A stretch of DNA of 64,000 bases from Azolla caroliniana (lineage: Eukaryota > Polypodiophyta): the NCBI GenBank assembly GCA_043228905.1, contig JBHGNT010000007.1, forward strand, positions 5,580,001 through 5,644,000, read 5' to 3'. The notes beneath the pieces are model-generated. The model was not told the origin of the DNA. It saw nothing but the letters and a program-made list of their open reading frames with translations, and did no database searches. Positions 41,660-53,950 of the stretch are shown one piece after another (within the stretch, counting starts at the first letter, position 1; each line of letters starts with the position of its first letter). A program made the translations under genes and the position numbers.

Positions 41660-42071
41660 TGTCAGGAACAGTACTAAGACAGAGAAGGAATTAGTACTAA
41701 AAGAAGTATTAGTACTAAGAGAGGTGAAGAACTCTCGAGAGAAGGAAAGAGTGAGTGAGAGGGAGAGAGAGAGAGTGATGATAAGAAAAGATATATATTA
41801 TGTGAAGAAAATGTACAGTAGCTAGGAGGCTTAAGACTGACGTTGAATCGATTTGGTTCGAAATAATGCCTTGTGCCTCCTTTTATAGTGTTCTAAGGAA
41901 TACTCCTGAAGTTTCTAGAATGTTCCAGAGAAATCTAGAATATACATCAATTTTCTATAATAAAACATAAATGAAAATAATATTCTATGTATTACAATGT
42001 ATAGTCTAATGGTCAAGAGCTCGACCCATGTAGTATAAGGTCATGGGTTCGAGTCTTGCCATATCATGACA
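41660..42071 (-). repeat. S1 5' LTR
   Basis: 412 bp, tips TGTCA...TGACA, clearly related to the S2 LTR (CTCCTTTTATAGTGTTC; GGAATACTCCTGAAGTTTCT). GTGTG at 42072-42076 may be its target duplication; the other side is outside the window. Antisense tRNA-like module: box A TAGTCTAATGG at 42003, box B GGTTCGAGTC at 42047. Confidence 0.88.
42003..42060 (+). other. tRNA-like module in S1 LTR
   Basis: Box A TAGTCTAATGGTCAAG and box B GGGTTCGAGTCTTGCC are spaced 44 bases apart, on the strand opposite to the element. The S2 LTRs have the same module (5955-6012 and 11247-11304). Not called as a tRNA gene. Confidence 0.5.
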
Positions 42072-44697
42072 GTGTGTGCCTTGTAAGTGTTTGAGGAGCT
42101 ACCAATAAGATCTTGTGAAATGTTGACTGATGTTACTCCCCTTTTTGCACCAATTTCTTGCTTACGCCTTACGGATCCACGATCTTCTTCATTGGTTGGT
42201 TTCGGTGCACCTGCGTGATACACCACCATCTGACTCATTTCTTCAATGGACTCCATACATGCCAAAATTGTTGCACGATTGAGGGATCATAACCCTTGCC
42301 TAAGACATTGAATAGACCCCTCATCCGTTTGTAATTTTGACTCCCATTCCTCCATTTGTGATGTTATAGGGTTTGTCTCCTCGACCAGTTCTACCTCTGT
42401 CTCCACTTCCGTCTCTGTGAAATGGTCATTATGCATATGGGTTGCATGATCTATAAAAGGCAACGACCCACATAGATGTGGCATGTGCCTCTCAATAATA
42501 ATCCAGATGACAAGTATATGCTTACATTTACTCGTAGGGTCTTGGCAATCACAATATAAGCATTAGAGCGATACATTATACCATACATTCGGTTTTGTCA
42601 AGCTCAATATTTTAAACCAATATCGGGGCTCGTCCACAATATGCATTGTTGCATCATTAGTTTCATACCTCTCTGGTAGCCTCTCCGCCTCTTTAAGTCT
42701 TGTTGTTTGATCCCTACAATTTGCACGGGGTGCAAATCTACCACTCTCACATATTTATTGTCGTTGCTTGTACCATTCAATAACAGTACCCCCGATGCAA
42801 GTGCCAGTTTGACTGTCCCCGATTAAAACACGCACAAGATCGGTAATTGATCGGTTTACCCTCCCTCTCAAGGCAGTATATTTGATAAACTGCCAATGTC
42901 TCTCCACAAGATTGGTAGTGTCAACATGTCCGTAGTTGAACATTCTACCAAAATTGGGCCACAGTTTCCTCCACACACATGTCAAGCCACACCATCCTCC
43001 TATATATTGCCAAACACTTGGCTTGTTTGCATATTCTACCTTTAACTCCTCACATTGGGCATTGAATGTGGATTCCGTAATGCATTGCATGAGTTGGCAC
43101 ATCCGATTATAAAGATGGTTTCTCTCAGTTGCACTTACCTTTGGCAACAAGTTGTCCAGCCATGCTTTTTTTGCATGGAATTGACACACAACAAAAGTCG
43201 ACAATGTGTTTGTGACCTTTGCCCATTTGTAACTATCCAAGATAATCGGTCTGTTGCAACCACATTACTTATGGCATTATATGATGTCCAACTTTTATTG
43301 ATGACTATGGCATTTGGCCTCACGTTGGGCATCCGTGCAAATATGACTCTCAAGCAAGTTTCTAAAGCTACTTGCTCATGGTTAGACCCCTTATTAGAAC
43401 TACATATCATGTACCATAATGGGATACCAACTCCCACGGCATTTGGGGCCACATTTGCATATAATGGCAAGCCAAATTGGTTTGTTTTAAACGTGGAGTC
43501 GATTGCCCAAGAGTTGTTTATTGACAATCGCTCACACATCTCTAACATCCATCCATCTTGGAGCACCAAGATGAACGGTTGTAACTTGTTGGCCATGTTA
43601 TGGACCTCCTTTGGCATCATAAGGAACCTATAACTCACAAGGTCTAATGAACTAGCCTTGAACTTATGATATGCTTCCTTATGCATGCTCATCCATGCCA
43701 CATGTCGTGCTCATCCAACATCAAAAAAGTCATCTCTACAACAACTTATAACATTTGGGGCCACCAGCAAATAGTACGCATCTAGTCTACTTCCCGGTAC
43801 ATGACTTGTATGAGGTCCATGTATTGAAAGGGTCATTGTCCCATGGTCAACCTCGCCATTCATTCGAGTGTTTACATGAAAAGTACACCCACATCAGGAT
43901 GAATGCTTTCTACGTCGAGTGCACAGATATTGGTTGTTGGCCACACCGGATCAGTGACAATTATACCTAGTCACATGTGCACCCCTTGTGGCCCCTATAT
44001 GGAAGCGTATGTGATACCTCAATTGAACGTCTATGAGCGTATCATCAACCTTATAGGCCTCTATCTTGATCACTTCTATGGGTCTAGACTTTTTATATTT
44101 CACGACACTTGTCACCTCCATCTTAGATGGAGTTAACCTCGACACAACTTGACAACCACATCGGTCAACCATTGCTTTCACATACGCACTAGGGATCCCA
44201 TGGTCACGAAGGTCATTGGACCAAAGTCTCTTTAATTCTATTACAGTACCCGTCAAAGAACGATGTGATGCGCCACAATGTGACGCCAATACTATCTCCC
44301 TCCATTTTTCTACATGCATAACCTGAAGATGAGGCGATGCCTTAAGGTGTATTGCATTCTCATTTCTACGCGTGAGACGACTCTTCATGTGCCGCCATGC
44401 ATGTAAATTAACATATGCACCCCTTGCAATTGTGCTTAATGTTTCAAACGTTACCTTAACTTGACCCGATAAATCTTTAAGCATTAAATCGTACGTACCT
44501 CTTGTGAATACAAAATACCTCGCCGAATAGTACATGAATGGATCAACCTCCTCCGCCTCTTCTTCGGATGAAGCCGACTCATAGTCTTCGAATGCAGACG
44601 AATCCAAGTCTTCATCGATGGTTGCGTAGTATGGTGATGCATAACCATCCTCAGAATCATACAAGGACGTGATGAAATCTACTTCATTTGGATTCAT
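42072..44697 (-). pseudogene. MULE (Mutator-like) transposase with SWIM zinc finger, broken
   Basis: Minus strand from about 44697. The N-terminal part is acidic (DSSAFEDYESASSEEEAEEV) and is followed by a DNA-binding-like region with WRHMKSRLTRR. After a frame break (about 43702-43950) comes the MULE DDE region: WAIDSTFKTNQFGLPLYANV (first Asp), NAIVINKSW (where Asp is usual there is Asn), a second frame change near 43235, CQFHAKKAWLDNLLPKV, and TTNLVERHWQFIKYTALRG (Glu). SWIM finger CDCQDPTSKCKH is at 42518-42553. The C-terminal tail reads up to 42072, where S1 sits, so S1 inserted in its coding region. No terminal inverted repeats were identified. Confidence 0.75.
42518..42553 (-). other. 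SWIM zinc-finger motif of the MULE transposase
   Basis: CDCQDPTSKCKH fits CxCx(n)CxH. It is followed by ILVIWIIIERHMPH in the same frame. The motif is normal C-terminal to the DDE domain of MuDR-type transposases. Confidence 0.75.
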
Positions 44698-44744
44698 CTC
44701 GATAACTTCTAATTCTTGTAGTGATTAATCAGAGGTAATTAAAG

Positions 44745-44940
44745 GCAGAGAGAGTATGATTAAGTGAATTTGATTAAGACAAAGAATGTGATTAATTGAA
44801 CCTGATTAAGTCAAACAATGTGATTAATCGAACTTGATTAAGATAGAGAATGTGATTAATTAAACTTGATTAAGACAAAGAATGTGATTAATTGAACTTC
44901 ATTAAGACAGAGAATGTGATTAATTGAATCTGATGTTAAG
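44745..44940. repeat. 32-bp minisatellite (AATGTGATTAATTGAACTTG type)
   Basis: About five imperfect copies of AATGTGATTAATTGAACTTG followed by ATTAAGACAAAG. Successive copies at 44785 and 44817 give a 32-base period. It lies just upstream (in transcription sense) of the MULE N-terminus. Confidence 0.75.
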
Positions 44941-45059
44941 AGGTAATTAATTGGAGATGGAATCAGCTCTGATTAAAATGACGATGAAGGGTTTAATGTG
45001 ACTTAAAATGTGATTAATTTAAATGTTAATATGACCGTTTTTTTGGCCGAATGTGATTA

Positions 45060-45515
45060 ACAAGTTGGGCGACCTGGATTCTAATCGCGAGCTGTTTTTT
45101 AAAACGGTTGGGTGACCTGGTTTAGGACAAAGAATGATTTTTAACAGGTTTGGGCGACCTTCTTTATTACCATCGATGTATTTTATGAGGGTTGGGTGAC
45201 CTGGTAAATATAGGTTGGGTGACCATATTAAAAGAGGTTGGGCGACCTGGATTCTGATCGTGAGTTGTTTTTTAAAACGGTTGGGTGACCTAGTTTAGGA
45301 CAAAGAATGATTTTTAACATGTTTGGGCGACCTTCTTTATTACCATCAATGTTTTTTACGAGGGTTGGGTGACCTAGTAAATATAGGTTGGGTGACTTGC
45401 TTATTTTCCATATTTTAACAGGTTGGGCGACCTGGATTATGAGAGAATGAGGTTTAAGAGGTTTGGGCAACCTAGTTTATTACCATTGATGTTTTAGGGT
45501 TGGGTGATCGATTGG
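45060..45515. repeat. GGTTGGGYGACC-type minisatellite with 173-bp higher-order period
   Basis: About 14 copies of GGTTGGGYGACCTGG or close variants, 20-50 bases apart. A longer block repeats with an offset of 173 bases (45064 and 45237). Related short duplications of GATTGGTTTAAAACAACAAA follow at 45549-45605. Reading frames through it are repeat artefacts. Confidence 0.75.
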
Positions 45516-45605
45516 TTTAAAACCGCAAATCAATTCGTTTACACTTCAGATTGGTTTAAAACAACAAACCAACTTGAGATTGGTTTAAAACAACAAATCA
45601 ACTTG

Positions 45606-47490
45606 AGATAAACACTTGTTTCCAACAACTTTTCCATTAATAAGTACTCGCAATATACAATGAGTCGATTCTCGCTATACAAAATTTGTGTGGATTCCAA
45701 AATATAGTTACAACATCAGCTCTATAACAAAATCTGTGTTGAAAACAGCAAACTCAAAATTTACAATATGGAGCCACCGGTCGCAGGTGCAAATCCTAGT
45801 ACTCTTCGTGCCCACTCGTCCACATGAATCCGAAGTGAATCCACTTCGCATTTGGTGAACCACATCTCTGTGCCCTGTCACCAAATATGCATAAGAACAC
45901 ATCTATACACAATCCACATGAATAAGGCATTGCAATTACACTTACAAAAGTCGGAGATATCCATCCTCGTAAGAACTCTTCCAGCAACATCTGGATAGTC
46001 TTCATCACGTAAAATCCACAATCCCAACAAATTGGCTGAGTTAGGATGTGCTTGATACGTGATGTCGACCCTCAGACACAATGGTGTGGTCTGACGGTTC
46101 AGATGAAATGGTCTAAATCGCCAACTCTACCATTCTCCGCACGTTGTCAATCGTCGCGTTGTTTAATGGATCGCAAAAGACTACTTTGCTGGTAAGCTTA
46201 GAAACTTTCTGTCGCATCTTCATCCACAACACCCAATGGCCGTCAAGCACGATCGGAATGAACATAAAATCATGTTCAACCACCTTCCTAAGGATGGCTT
46301 GCCCCTTCACCACCTGCTGGTGTAGCTGCACCCACAGTGGGTCGACAATGGTGAAGCGTTCTGTCACCTCGGGTGGCAACGAGTACTCCATAAACAACGT
46401 GAATAAGGTCATAGTCCACGTCGATGCCATTTCACGACACTTGCATATGGTCTCAAGATCTGACTCGGTAACGTCAAGGGCCATATCAAGACGTTGGCAG
46501 GTTAGCTGGTACCTGAATGCATAGAAATATGTAGTTTGAGTAGGTATATCACACTCAATGTCAGTTAGTAGGATACTAATTTATATTTCACATAAAAACT
46601 ACCCAAAAAAGTGTTTATTCGGTGTTTGGATCCACAACCTTATGCCTTGTTGTGCTGAATTTGAACGGTGGCCACATCCGATGCAACGTCATCTAAATCT
46701 GATGTTAGGGTGACATAAAGATCAGTGTTTGACTCGACCTCCTTCCGTCAGACTAGCATCTTCTGTCGTCTCTGTCTCGGTGGAGTGGACACACCACCCT
46801 TAGATGAGTTTAGAGCCTCACTCACATCCGTGGTCACACCCTGCGGTTGGGTGGATATCCCCGCCTTTTTGCACTGTCTCACCGTAATAAGACACATGTT
46901 ATTATCTGAATTATGCCAATATACCCTCCAACACATATCTCAAATGAAATCCTCGCTCATACTTACATAAGAATCCAAACCGGATCTTATCTTCTTCGTC
47001 AACATCTCCAAACGCTCATCCTTTTTGGAGTCGTATATGGCCATCTCGTTCTCCATAGATCTCGCCACGAACTCTGCCTCTGTGTCAAGACGGAGCTCGG
47101 CGGTAATAGAGTTGTACCTCGAAACAACCCTAACCTTCAACTTCCGGATATCTTCTGAGAGATCTCTGACGCTCATAGTTATTAAAGCATGCCCCCGGAG
47201 TACCCTCCTCCTCCTCTATACGCATCCCTCATGGTAGGACTATGTCTATTCCATGTTCCCTGCGTAAATGTGATTCCATGTCACTTTTTTTGCGATACCA
47301 CCTTGGCGAGAGGTGGCAATACTCAGTATAGATACACGCACGGGCCTTCTTCCCATTTGCATCTCTTCTAACCATATACAACGAGTCTGGGCGAGGAGGA
47401 TATGTTCTTTCTGTATGTGTTACATATTTAAGATTGACATAAAGATTGGCATAAAGATTGACATATTGCAACAACACCAAATCCACGTAC
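45606..47490 (-). pseudogene. ULP1 (C48) protease-like gene remnant, probably multi-exon
   Basis: Minus strand. Pieces in order: a C2H2-like finger (ACIYTEYC ... SHLRREHG, about 47240-47340), a charged helical segment (SVRDLSEDIRKLKVRVVSRY, about 46940-47176), then a ULP1-like core at 46113-46484 with FIPIVLDGHWVLW (catalytic His) and VVFCDPLNNATIDNV (Asp), and 45878-46081 with YQAHPNSANLLGLWILRDED, where the family normally has a Cys before Gly; here it is Leu. Plant MULEs of the Kaonashi type carry ULP-like genes next to the transposase, which fits the neighbour. The missing Cys argues against activity. Confidence 0.5.
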
Positions 47491-49374
47491 CATTTGGAGG
47501 AGCATCTTGGTCAAATGTTGCCATGGCATGTATTGGCTTGATCTGAGGCAGATGAACCGATAGTGTCTGATCCATTCTCTCCCCACCCTTAGACATGTCG
47601 GCTGATAAACTTCTCCAATGTCTTCTAACGAAGAACCTTTAACAAATCACGAGTCAACATACATGCATCAAACCCTAAACCAGTATTAGGGGAGATTGGT
47701 TCGTGACATACCTATCTTGAGTTGGATATATGTCACTATTATCGAAATCCCACCAATCTTTGTACTTGGACTTGGAAGCCATCTACAACCATTCAAGCAA
47801 ATCATTGTACGACCTTAAATAATTGACATAGTAGGAAGTAATGAAATACTTGTTAATACCATGCTCTTGGCCTTTTCACTCGACCTCCTTCCGTCGGACT
47901 GGCAATTCTTCCCTTGTCACATCAAGAGTTTTCTCCAATGATTCGCCAACCCTCTTTAAAGCCTAAAACGGTGTAAACATCTCATTTTTGTTAACACATA
48001 TTATACGTACTGGAAAGGGGAAAAAATACACATGAACATGTTAGAATTCAAAGTTCAACCTATACACGTGCCTCACACTAGAGCTTGCATTGAATACACA
48101 AAGTGTATCATGGGGATGCAAGCTCTGGTGTGAAGCAAACTGGTTAAGAGTTTTTCCCCCTCATTCTAGCACTTAAGTTAACCACTGGCCTTCCCACTTC
48201 ACGATTTCTTGGTTATGACCATTGGTCTTCCCACATCATGATTTCTTGGTTACAATAACCAACATAAAATATATCATAACCAGTTTTAAAATAACTTTCA
48301 GGTCATCATGGTTAAAGGGCATTTTTTCTTGAGTCAACATCACGCAGTGATTCGGGTTTGAAGAGTGCAAACCGGTTCAAGACAAAGGAGAACCATTTGA
48401 TGCCCTCTTGTGTCAATATGCAACACTAGACCTCACATACAATATGCAACACTAGACCTCACATACAATATGCAACTTCGTTTTCTCTTTTGCTTTGTCT
48501 TACTATGTGGGTTAAGTCTAGAATCCCTACATTCTTAACACCCCATCATTTATGTCTCCACAGTAACCAACAAAATGGTGATCAGATGTTGTAGGGCCAA
48601 TTCTATGGCTAATGCTTATGCATTTCCCCCAGTTACTACAAAAACTAGTTTCCCAACCGTCCTACCCTTAACCCACTAAAATTCGCTATAGATGTGGTCC
48701 TTAAGATTATGCTTCTAACATTGGAGCCTACTTTTTGTAAGTACGCTCTCTTCTCTCTCTACTCAAGGAAAGATCTAGTGTTTGTGAAACAAGCAAGGAT
48801 ATTTTTCAGGTATCTATTACCTCATATGAACCTAACCTTTTACTCCAAGACTACAAGGCTTGGACCAACATTAACTGATAATTGAAGTTAAATGACACAA
48901 TAAACTCACCAACAATGTCGGAATGGCTGACAAAAATAGAGCATTGACTGCAACTGCTGTCTGTGCAAATATTTCAAGTCAATATTTATATTAGAAAGCA
49001 AGCATTGGAGGTTTCTAAAATGCAAAAGAAAAAATATATCATTTCAAATTTTAAATACTTATGTAACAAGTAATCCAAATTATATGACTAATTATCCTCT
49101 TCTCATAAATACACCGCTTGTCTTTTGAGCTCAAAATTTCACGAGGTCTCTTTCTTTCATGTAGGGGCTTATATAGACATAGTTTGCTAGTCAAATTTAA
49201 CTAATTATCGCAACATAACCAAACAACAAATTTTTCTTGTCCCTTGATCATAAAATGTTAGCTACATTGTGATGCATAAGTCTCTCTGTCTGGTAGAAGC
49301 TTATACATGCATAATTTGTTGAATGGTATCAAACAAAACGTTAGCAAGATAACCTTTTGATATCTTCTTCTTCT

Positions 49375-49421
<47 letters not shown>

Positions 49422-49566
49422 AACACCATGTTTGTAATATAGGGTCCCAATGAGAATCTACCTTCATTAGTTCCTTATATCTCATTCTTCGACATAAAAA
49501 TTATGTCAACCTCATCTTTGACATAAAAATCTCCCTCTATCTCATTCTTTCTTTTGACATGTAGAC
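47491..49566. other. AT-rich interval, no gene recognised
   Basis: No convincing coding sequence. Seen: a 27-bp tandem duplication of GCAACACTAGACCTCACATA at about 48425-48475, a TTC/CT microsatellite at about 49364-49418, and repeats of CTTGGTTAYRA near 48210-48250. Confidence 0.5.
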
Positions 49567-50985
49567 TGTTGAGAATCAAGCTCAACTTGGTTTAGTGTGT
49601 GAACTCACCTTGAGAGTGAATAGACACTCCAACGGTCAAGAGTCACCATTAAGTCACCACTTTGTATTCTAGCATTTAGTATGAGTCATAGAATCATATT
49701 CTATGACACATAACTTATGAGCTTTCACATTCCCCATGCTCCATGAGTCTTGTAGTTAATGAAGACAGAGGGTGACTACATAAAGTACCCTCCTCCCACC
49801 TTGTATAATGTTGAGTCTTTCTCCTTTGTGAATATACTTTTACCTTGCGTATTCTCTATGTCTTATTCCTTGTCTCTCACTCGCACTTTCTCTCTCTCTC
49901 TCATACACACACATAACTCATATCTCTTCCGCTTCACAAGAATCCATCTCTTGATTCTTTACATGGCATCAGAGCGATTTGGTAGTTCGATCTAGCCCAT
50001 TCGCCTCATCGTGATTGTGTGTTGTGCTCCACGCCGACGACCAAGAACCGGCTCATCGCTATCGTAGCTTCGCTACATAGCTCGCATTCGAAGAGAGAAG
50101 AAGAAGAAGAAGAATCGACATAATGATTACTCAAATGAGGAGCGCTCTCCCTACCGAGAAGTTGGATCGAAACAACTTCGCATCTTGGGAGTACAAGATG
50201 CACCAATACCTTGTCGGACAAGGCTATTGGAGCTACATCAAAGGAGCGCACGAAGACCGACCCATCCACACGGCTCCCGGATACGCGACATGGGAGCAAG
50301 CCGCAAGCCGCGTGATGTATTGTTTGGCGACATGTGTTCGCGACCACATGCTCGGTTACATTCGAGAAGCCAAGACACCGAAGGAAGCGTGAGAAAATCT
50401 ATGAAAGATTTTCGCCGCCAACACAACTGCGAGGAAGCTTCAACTCCGCCAACAGTTGAACAAACATTCAACAAAGGGACATGTCCATCACGACATACAC
50501 CTTGAAGATCAAGGAGCTTTGCGACTCGCTCGGCTCAATAAGCGTAAGTATCGATGATGATGAGATGGTGCAAATATACCTCGGCGGCCTCACACCACGG
50601 TTTGGCGCGATGCGAACCACTGTTCTAGCAAGGGAGAAATCTCCCTCCTTCTTCGAGCTCCAATGAATGCTCTTGGTCGAAGAAAACCAAGTGTGTACAA
50701 GGAGCAATGAGTCAGAAGGTCACCTGCTCTACACGCACTCAAATGGAGGAAGAGGACGCGGACGAACGAGAGGCCGATTCGGCCAAGGACAAGGCGGACG
50801 ACCCCGACCTACGACAACAACTCCCAATTTCGGCCGCAAAACGGAAGCCAACGAGGAACCTTCGCAAGAAGGGGGAGCTTCCACTCCGGTCTGAGCCGTC
50901 AAAACGCAACCGAATGCGGATATTGCGAAAAGCTCGGCCACCACGAAGATGCAATTACGAAGAATTTGGTCTCCGTCGGCCAAAT
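49567..50985 (+). mobile_element. K2: Ty1/copia 5' part (LTR, primer site, broken gag)
   Basis: LTR 49567-49963 (TGTTGAGAAT...TTCTTTACA), primer site TGGCATCAGAGC (49964-49975), leader, and gag from ATG 50123 (MITQMRSALPTEKLDRNNFA). The gag frame breaks at 50392 and again later. Recognisable parts are CVRDHMLGYIREAKTPKEA, LGGLTPRFGAMRTTVLAREK, a Gly/Arg-rich stretch and a degenerate knuckle CGYCEKLGHHED. Cut by K3 after 50985; pol is not in the window. Confidence 0.8.
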
Positions 50986-51261
50986 TGTTTCAGGAACTAC
51001 ACGCTCCGATGAACACCGCTCGGCCGCGACCGAGCTTAGAATCAAACACAGAAAATGGGAAAAAAAAAAACACGACACAAAGGAGAGAAGAGTACATAGG
51101 ATGTTTAACGTGGAAAGCCCTAAGAGGGAAAAACCACGGGAGTCCACAGACTCCAAACTATCACTATATCACAATGATTACAACAGTGAGCTCACGGAGG
51201 CAACGACCTCGTGCTCTCGATCTTTGCCAGAGGTGGCGGTTACAACAGAGGCAACGACATC

Positions 51262-51328
<67 letters not shown>

Positions 51329-51806
51329 ACACTGTTACGCGCTCTCAAGTCTTGCACCAACAAGAATGACAACAACTCCTATCAAAGAGTTTGCCCTAAG
51401 TCATATTTATACTAATATGACTTTTAGGCTATTTACAAATATAGCCCCGATGGACTCTCAGGAACATATTTACTAATATGTCCCTTCATCCGGTGAGCGC
51501 TCCTCACGGGGCCTGCATCATCCGACGCTTTCTAGGCACACGTCGTCCGGTTCTCACAGGGTCTTCCGTTTTCGGGTGCTCTTCATCCGGTTCTCACCGG
51601 GTCTTCACCGTCCGGCTCTTGCTAGGTACTCATCATCCGGTTCTCCGTAGCCGGGTACTCCTCATCCGGTTCTCACCGGGTCTTCCGTAGCTGGGTACTC
51701 CTCATCCGGTTCTCACCGGGTCTTCCGTAGCCGGGTACTCCCCATCCGGTTTCTCATCAGTACTGTTCTTCTCACATCCCATCCAGAGGGACTTGTTTCC
51801 TAACAA
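50986..51806 (-). repeat. K3 3' LTR (Ty1/copia, minus strand)
   Basis: Tips TGTTAGGAAAC (51806) to TTCCTGAAACA (50986) on the element strand. A long CT run at about 51267-51322 and tandem units of CTCATCCGGTTCTCACCGGG (51580-51755) match the tandem units of the K1 LTR in reverse orientation. Purine tract GGGGGAGTT abuts at 51807-51815. Confidence 0.8.
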
Positions 51807-52673
51807 ACTCCCCCTTCACTCCGGCATGGGATGTCTTACTAGTCTGATCCGCTTCCGGCATGCATCCAACTTGTCGGGTATCAGTACTTTGGTCAGCATA
51901 TCTTACCCGTTCTTGGCCGTGTGGATCTTCGTCAGCGCGAACTCTTGGTCATCTACTCTTTCCCGGATCCAGTGATACCTTCGCTGGATATGCTTCGTCC
52001 GGGAATGGTAGGCCGCATTCTTAGCAAGGTGGATGGCACTTTGACTGTCGCAATAGAGCCGATATTCATCTTGCCGGATACCGAGCTCTCCGATGAAGTC
52101 CTTCATCCATAATATTTCCTTGCCGGCTTCCACAGCCGCCATGTACTCCGCCTCCGTGGTTGACAACGCAACCGTCTTCTGCAGCCTCCACTGCTACGAA
52201 ACAGCTCCCCCTGCATATGTCATTACATACTCGGATGTAGACCGGTTGGTATCCACATCAACCGACATGTCCGAATCGGTAAAACCGTCAAGTTGAGGTT
52301 TTCCGGAGCCGAATCAGAGACACATATTTGAAGTGCCCTTCAAGTACCGGAGTATCCATTTGACCGTGTTCCAGTGCTCCTTGTTGGGATTACTCATAAA
52401 CCGGCTCACCACTCCGACTGCGTATCCTATATCCGGGCAGGTACACACCATTGCGTACATTAAGCTCCCGACGGCAGAGGCATATGGAACCTTCATGATA
52501 TCCGCCTTCTCTCCTTTCGTCTTCGGGCTTTGTTTACCGGATAATCTACAGTTTGCTGGGAGTGTCGATCCGACCGGTTTCGCATTTGACATGTTGAACC
52601 GCTGAAGCACCTTTGTCACGTACTTCTCCTGTGACAACCACAATTGCTTCATTGACCGGTTCCGGATAATATG
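51807..52673 (-). pseudogene. K3 pol 3' part: RT end and RNase H
   Basis: Minus strand. Close to K1: IIRNRSMKQLWLSQEKYVTK, NAKPVGSTLPANCRLSGKQS, PDIGYAVGVVSRFMSNPNKE, then RNase H EAEYMAAVEAGKEILWMKDF and HSRTKHIQRRYHWIRERVDD. Frame breaks occur near 52170 and 52310. It ends abruptly at 52673, where S3 starts. Confidence 0.85.
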
Positions 52674-53117
52674 TGTCAGAACCAAGGATAAAAGATACAG
52701 TGATGGAAGACGGATATTAGAGAACACGAGCAGAAAGGAACGAAATACTAAGAGAAGAATGGATGTATAAGATAGAGAAAGAAAGAGAATGGATACAAGA
52801 TATGTAATGAGAGCTAAAGACTGGTGTTGATTCGAATTGATTTGAGAATACATGTATGCCCTTATTTATAGGTTCCTATAGAATAACATAGAGATTTCTA
52901 GAATGTTCTAGAATGTTCTAGACCTAGAATGCTCTAGGACATTCTAGAACATTCTAGAATAATCTAGAGGTTTTACAATAATCAATGTAATATAAGAAGT
53001 AGCTTTTATTGTTTTATATAACAATAAGCTATCTTAATGGTTGAGGTTTTCAAGTATGGATTACAAGGTTCGAGGTTCAAGTCTAGGTGAAGCCATAATG
53101 GTCATGTGTTCATGACA
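52674..53117 (-). repeat. S3 3' LTR
   Basis: 444 bp. Element-strand TATAAATAAGG followed about 30 bases on by AAATCAATTCGAATCAA, the place of the S2 self-primer; the matching primer site is outside the window. Repeated CTAGAATGTTCTAG-type palindromes at 52895-52965. Antisense tRNA-like module at 53030-53087. Confidence 0.82.
53030..53087 (+). other. tRNA-like module in S3 LTR
   Basis: Box A TATCTTAATGGTTGAGG at 53030 and box B GGTTCAAGTCTAGG at 53074, spacing 44, antisense to the element. Confidence 0.45.
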
Positions 53118-53589
53118 ATATGCCTCCTTCGAGAACGTTGAGTGCAAGTCGGCGTTAACATTGTTGGGCCAGGCTTGTTTGGTTTGGATAGTGACGATGG
53201 AAGTCGTTGATTAGAGCTTCAGCATTACAAACGTTATCAATGGGTTCCCAAGTGTGATCACTCGGAGGATAGCCAAGCCAATCAACTAGATAATAAAGCT
53301 TATTGCGCACAATCTTAGAATCGAGAATAGCAACTACCTCGTATTCGGGGCCGTCCACAAGTTGTACAGAAGGCGGTGGTGGCACGACACGATTAGGAAT
53401 TAAAGAGGTGCGGCAAGGTTCCAAAAGAGAGCTATGAAAGACAGGGTGAAGCCGCATATGTGCAGGAAGGTTAAGACGAAATGTTGCATCATTAATCTGC
53501 GCGTTGATAGTCAAGCTTAGTACACGGTCGGGTAGTCTTGATGTGACGACGAAGCAACCATACACGGTCACCAACCTTAAACGGAGACT

Positions 53590-53950
53590 TAAGACGATGT
53601 CGATCGGCATTGGTCTCATGGTGTGCTTGCGCTTTCTGAAGATGTGACGATAACTCGAATTGGATTTGTTGTAGTCGGTGGAGGTGATGCGCCTCCACCG
53701 ACTACAACAAATCCAGTTCGAGTTAAGACGATGTCGATCGGCATTGGTCTTATGGTGTGCTTGCGCTTTCTGAAGATGTGACGATAACTCGAACTAGATT
53801 TGTTGTAGTCGGTGGAGGTGATGCGCCTCCACCAACCTTAAACGGAGACTTAAGTCGATGTCGATCGGCATTGGTCTTATGGTGTGCTTGCGCTTTCTGA
53901 AGATGTGACGATAACTTGAACTGGATTTGTTGTAGTCGGTGGAGGTTTCG
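53590..53950. repeat. Foldback and triplicated segment in S3 pol
   Basis: A 33-bp inverted repeat with one mismatch (arms 53652-53684 and 53692-53724, loop TGATGCG) is followed by two more direct copies of the adjoining segment (GATGTCGATCGGCATTGGTC ... GGTGGAGG). A second, shorter copy of the palindrome GGTGGAGG/CCTCCACC lies near 53811-53835. Confidence 0.85.

Noticed and set aside
42003-42060. True tRNA genes at the box A/box B modules
   Set aside because: Acceptor and anticodon stems are not convincingly paired, and the modules lie at fixed places in LTRs.
45228-45470. Minus-strand frame with LGHPTxLKN-type repeats
   Set aside because: It is a translation of the minisatellite; the repeats follow DNA period, not codon use.
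48694-48885. Short plus-strand frame in the AT-rich interval
   Set aside because: 63 codons, no recognisable motif and no supporting context.
52669-53122. S3 LTR as a solo LTR, because ATATG flanks both sides
   Set aside because: The right-hand ATATG is part of the S3 purine-tract region, and S3 pol continues directly from it, so this is a normal 3' LTR and the match is coincidental.
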